Virus record (IMG/VR): IMGVR_UViG_3300047564_002259
Coordinates: 1-49,538 of that record
DNA length: 49,538 bases
Reading direction: 5' to 3' (one strand)
Source of the DNA: a virus
This document shows, in pieces, positions 47,848 through 49,538 of this stretch; within the stretch, counting starts at the first letter, position 1, and every line of letters starts with the position of its first letter. Both the position numbers and the translations under genes were made by a program. The notes beneath the pieces are model-generated. The model did not search any database. It saw only the letters and a program-made list of their open reading frames with translations, and was not told the DNA's origin.

Positions 47848-49538
47848 TACATATAATCCCACATGTAGGAACGGTCACCATATTCATCTAAATTCCAAAC
47901 CTCTAGAGGGTTATTTTGATTTTTTAAGTCTGCAGACAACCATCTATCTCCGGTTTTATGTTCAAAAAATGTATCAATATCATCAAAACCATCTGAAACA
48001 AATCCAAAAGGTGCCATATCCTGTTCAATTTGGTTTTTTTGCTCTTCATATATTCTTTTACGGACATCATTGTCCGTCATTTCTTTAAAGTATGGTTGTG
48101 CTACTAACCAAGAAAAAATAACCAAGCACATTGCCAAATCATCGTTACAACCCTCTTCAGCCTCAAAAGAATTGTGCCTTTGTGAAAATGTTGTAAGTTC
48201 TGATATAATGTCATAATCGACAGTTAGTAACTTATCATCTTCCAATAAAGTTTTTAGATTAGAACATCCTAATTTTTTAACTGCGGCAGTCATTCTAACT
48301 CCAAGTTGAGATTTCTTTCCACTAAACCCAGAACCAACTAACTGACCAGCACGACCACGCATAGCACACATTAAAACATTGTCATACTCTAAATCAAAGT
48401 GAAGAATATTTGCTACCTGGTCCCCAATATCATTAACTTCAATCAATAACCAAGAGTTATTGTATCCTCTTGCCACTTCGTTAATTATATTTGGAAATAA
48501 CATTGGTTTTATTTCATTATTTTTATATTTTGCTACAATCCTATAAGGAAAATTAGTTATGTCGAAAACAACAAATGCAGAATAATCATTGCCAAGTCCC
48601 CTTGCAACGTCGACAGTCATTAAGTAATTGTGATCTTCTTTGGGATGTTCGTAAACATCTAATCCAGCGTTCCTCTTTATTGGATCATCATATACAAGAT
48701 TTTTAAGTTTTGCTGGATTAATAAGAGTGTTAATGGATCCTAAAAATTCACAATTAAACTCCACATTAAACTGCTGTTCGGAAGTATTAGCAATAGTCTG
48801 TGCCTTCCAATTTTCATCTCTACCTGGAACTTCAGACCAATGAACATCAGTGGGAATATATTCATTTCTACCACGCTCAGCATCGTGCCACATACGGTAG
48901 AAGTGGTTCATACCACGTGGGGTAGAAACAATAATTACTTTCGTGCTTTGTCCAGAAGAAATAGTAGGATAAACAGAGGCAAAGAAGTCATCAGCAATGT
49001 GATTCGGGATGAAAGCGAACTCGTCAAGAAAGATAACATTATAGGATCCGCCTCGGACAGCAGATGAAGAAGTAGAGTTAGATGAAATCTTGGAGCCATT
49101 TTCTAATTCTAGACTACCTTTATTCCAGGATATAATACCCTGTTGCATCCATTTAGGCAAGTTTTCGTAAGCAAGTTGCAATCTTCCAAGAAGGTCTCTT
49201 GCAGTAGATGCTTTGTTTGCCAGAATAGCGATATTTACATTATCGTTGAATACCGCATAATGTAAAAGATATGAAACAACAGTTGTAGACTTACCCGTCT
49301 GGCGGGGCATCTTACAAATGTTGAAACGATTGTCATGGAAGTTTTGAATTAACCTTTCTTGGAATGGATACATCTCGAAAGGAACTAGACCATGATCAAG
49401 AGAAACAATCTTAATGTAGTTTCTAGCAAAATAAACAGGATCTTCTTTACACCTTAAAAACTCAATAATTTGTTCTTCTGTAAACTCAATTTGCGTATTC
49501 GCTTTTTTGAGTAGAGGATTGCCAAGATATACATCACT
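47847..49538 (-). CDS. gp17: Terminase large subunit, T4 gp17-like (N-terminus beyond window)
   Basis: The packaging motor ATPase and nuclease. 563 residues are visible; the open frame continues through the right edge, so the start lies outside and the internal Met at 49373 is not the start. Walker A MPRQTGKST is at visible residues 77-85, and Walker B NVIFLDEFAF with catalytic Glu is typical. The nuclease domain has TVDVARGLGNDYSAF, with the first catalytic Asp, and later CNDDLAMCLVIFSW. EDPVYFARNYIKIVSLDHGL at the visible N-terminus is conserved. No intron or intein is seen in this part. Confidence 0.96.
   Translation of the reverse strand, partial: SDVYLGNPLLKKANTQIEFTEEQIIEFLRCKEDPVYFARNYIKIVSLDHGLVPFEMYPFQERLIQNFHDNRFNICKMPRQTGKSTTVVSYLLHYAVFNDNVNIAILANKASTARDLLGRLQLAYENLPKWMQQGIISWNKGSLELENGSKISSNSTSSSAVRGGSYNVIFLDEFAFIPNHIADDFFASVYPTISSGQSTKVIIVSTPRGMNHFYRMWHDAERGRNEYIPTDVHWSEVPGRDENWKAQTIANTSEQQFNVEFNCEFLGSINTLINPAKLKNLVYDDPIKRNAGLDVYEHPKEDHNYLMTVDVARGLGNDYSAFVVFDITNFPYRIVAKYKNNEIKPMLFPNIINEVARGYNNSWLLIEVNDIGDQVANILHFDLEYDNVLMCAMRGRAGQLVGSGFSGKKSQLGVRMTAAVKKLGCSNLKTLLEDDKLLTVDYDIISELTTFSQRHNSFEAEEGCNDDLAMCLVIFSWLVAQPYFKEMTDNDVRKRIYEEQKNQIEQDMAPFGFVSDGFDDIDTFFEHKTGDRWLSADLKNQNNPLEVWNLDEYGDRSYMWDYM

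Noticed and set aside
49373-49373. Internal Met as the start of terminase gp17
   Set aside because: The frame stays open to the window edge, and the upstream residues are conserved terminase sequence.

Overview
The window is a 49.5 kb piece of a T4-like myovirus genome, very probably a marine cyanophage infecting Synechococcus or Prochlorococcus. It carries T4 core genes for packaging, capsid, tail, replication and recombination in T4-like order. It also carries the accessory set typical of cyanophages: mazG, hsp20, a CobS-like AAA+ ATPase with a CobT-like VWA protein, nrdAB, RlpA-like and NMNAT-like genes, and Sm-like small proteins. The DNA is AT-rich. Every gene I accept lies on the minus strand, so transcription runs from the right edge to the left edge. 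Both edges cut a gene: terminase gp17 lacks its N-terminus on the right, and a repeat-containing late protein lacks its C-terminus on the left. I found no photosystem genes here.

Layout in transcription order (right to left). (1) 49538-37965 is the virion module: gp17, a small zinc-binding protein, gp18, gp19, gp20, a small prohead core protein, a beta-rich structural protein, gp21, gp22, gp23, an RlpA-like protein and a gp3-like tail protein. (2) 37858-31057 is recombination and late-transcription control: a GIY-YIG homing endonuclease, uvsY, uvsW, an Sm-like protein, gp55, gp47, a DUF3110-like protein, gp46 and small genes. (3) 30897-29159 holds two late, probably virion-associated proteins. 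(4) 29080-25542 is the CobT-like metallopeptidase/VWA protein, a small linker gene and the CobS-like ATPase. (5) 25505-20601 is the sliding clamp and clamp-loader cluster (gp45, gp44, gp62, regA), interrupted by a Dam methylase and a nuclease-like partner. (6) 20493-13594 is hsp20, two Sm-like proteins, gp43, two tiny paralogues, uvsX, gp41, mazG and a small gene. (7) A tRNA-Ala(UGC) follows. (8) 13478-8513 is a block of late genes, including a candidate nuclease and an NMNAT-like protein. (9) 8503-2943 is a membrane protein, gp61 primase, nrdA, nrdB and small genes. (10) 2904-1 is a second block of late genes.

Regulation is readable. Late genes are preceded by T4-type late promoters, TATAAATA or close variants (CTAAATA, AATAAATA, CATAAATA), often fused to the T-tract of the preceding operon's terminator. 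Early or middle operons instead show TATAAT boxes just after a terminator. Within operons, ATGA and TAATG stop/start overlaps are the rule.

Most notable: a possible restriction-modification pair (PD-(D/E)xK-like protein plus Dam-type methylase) set inside the clamp-loader cluster; and a group of late proteins starting with a peptide like the T4 capsid targeting sequence (MK[ST]F..F..E), including an NMNAT-like enzyme, an RlpA fold without its catalytic acids and a glycine-zipper protein. The latter suggests a set of enzymes and membrane-active proteins packaged in the head and delivered with the DNA. All functional statements come from motif reading without database searches.
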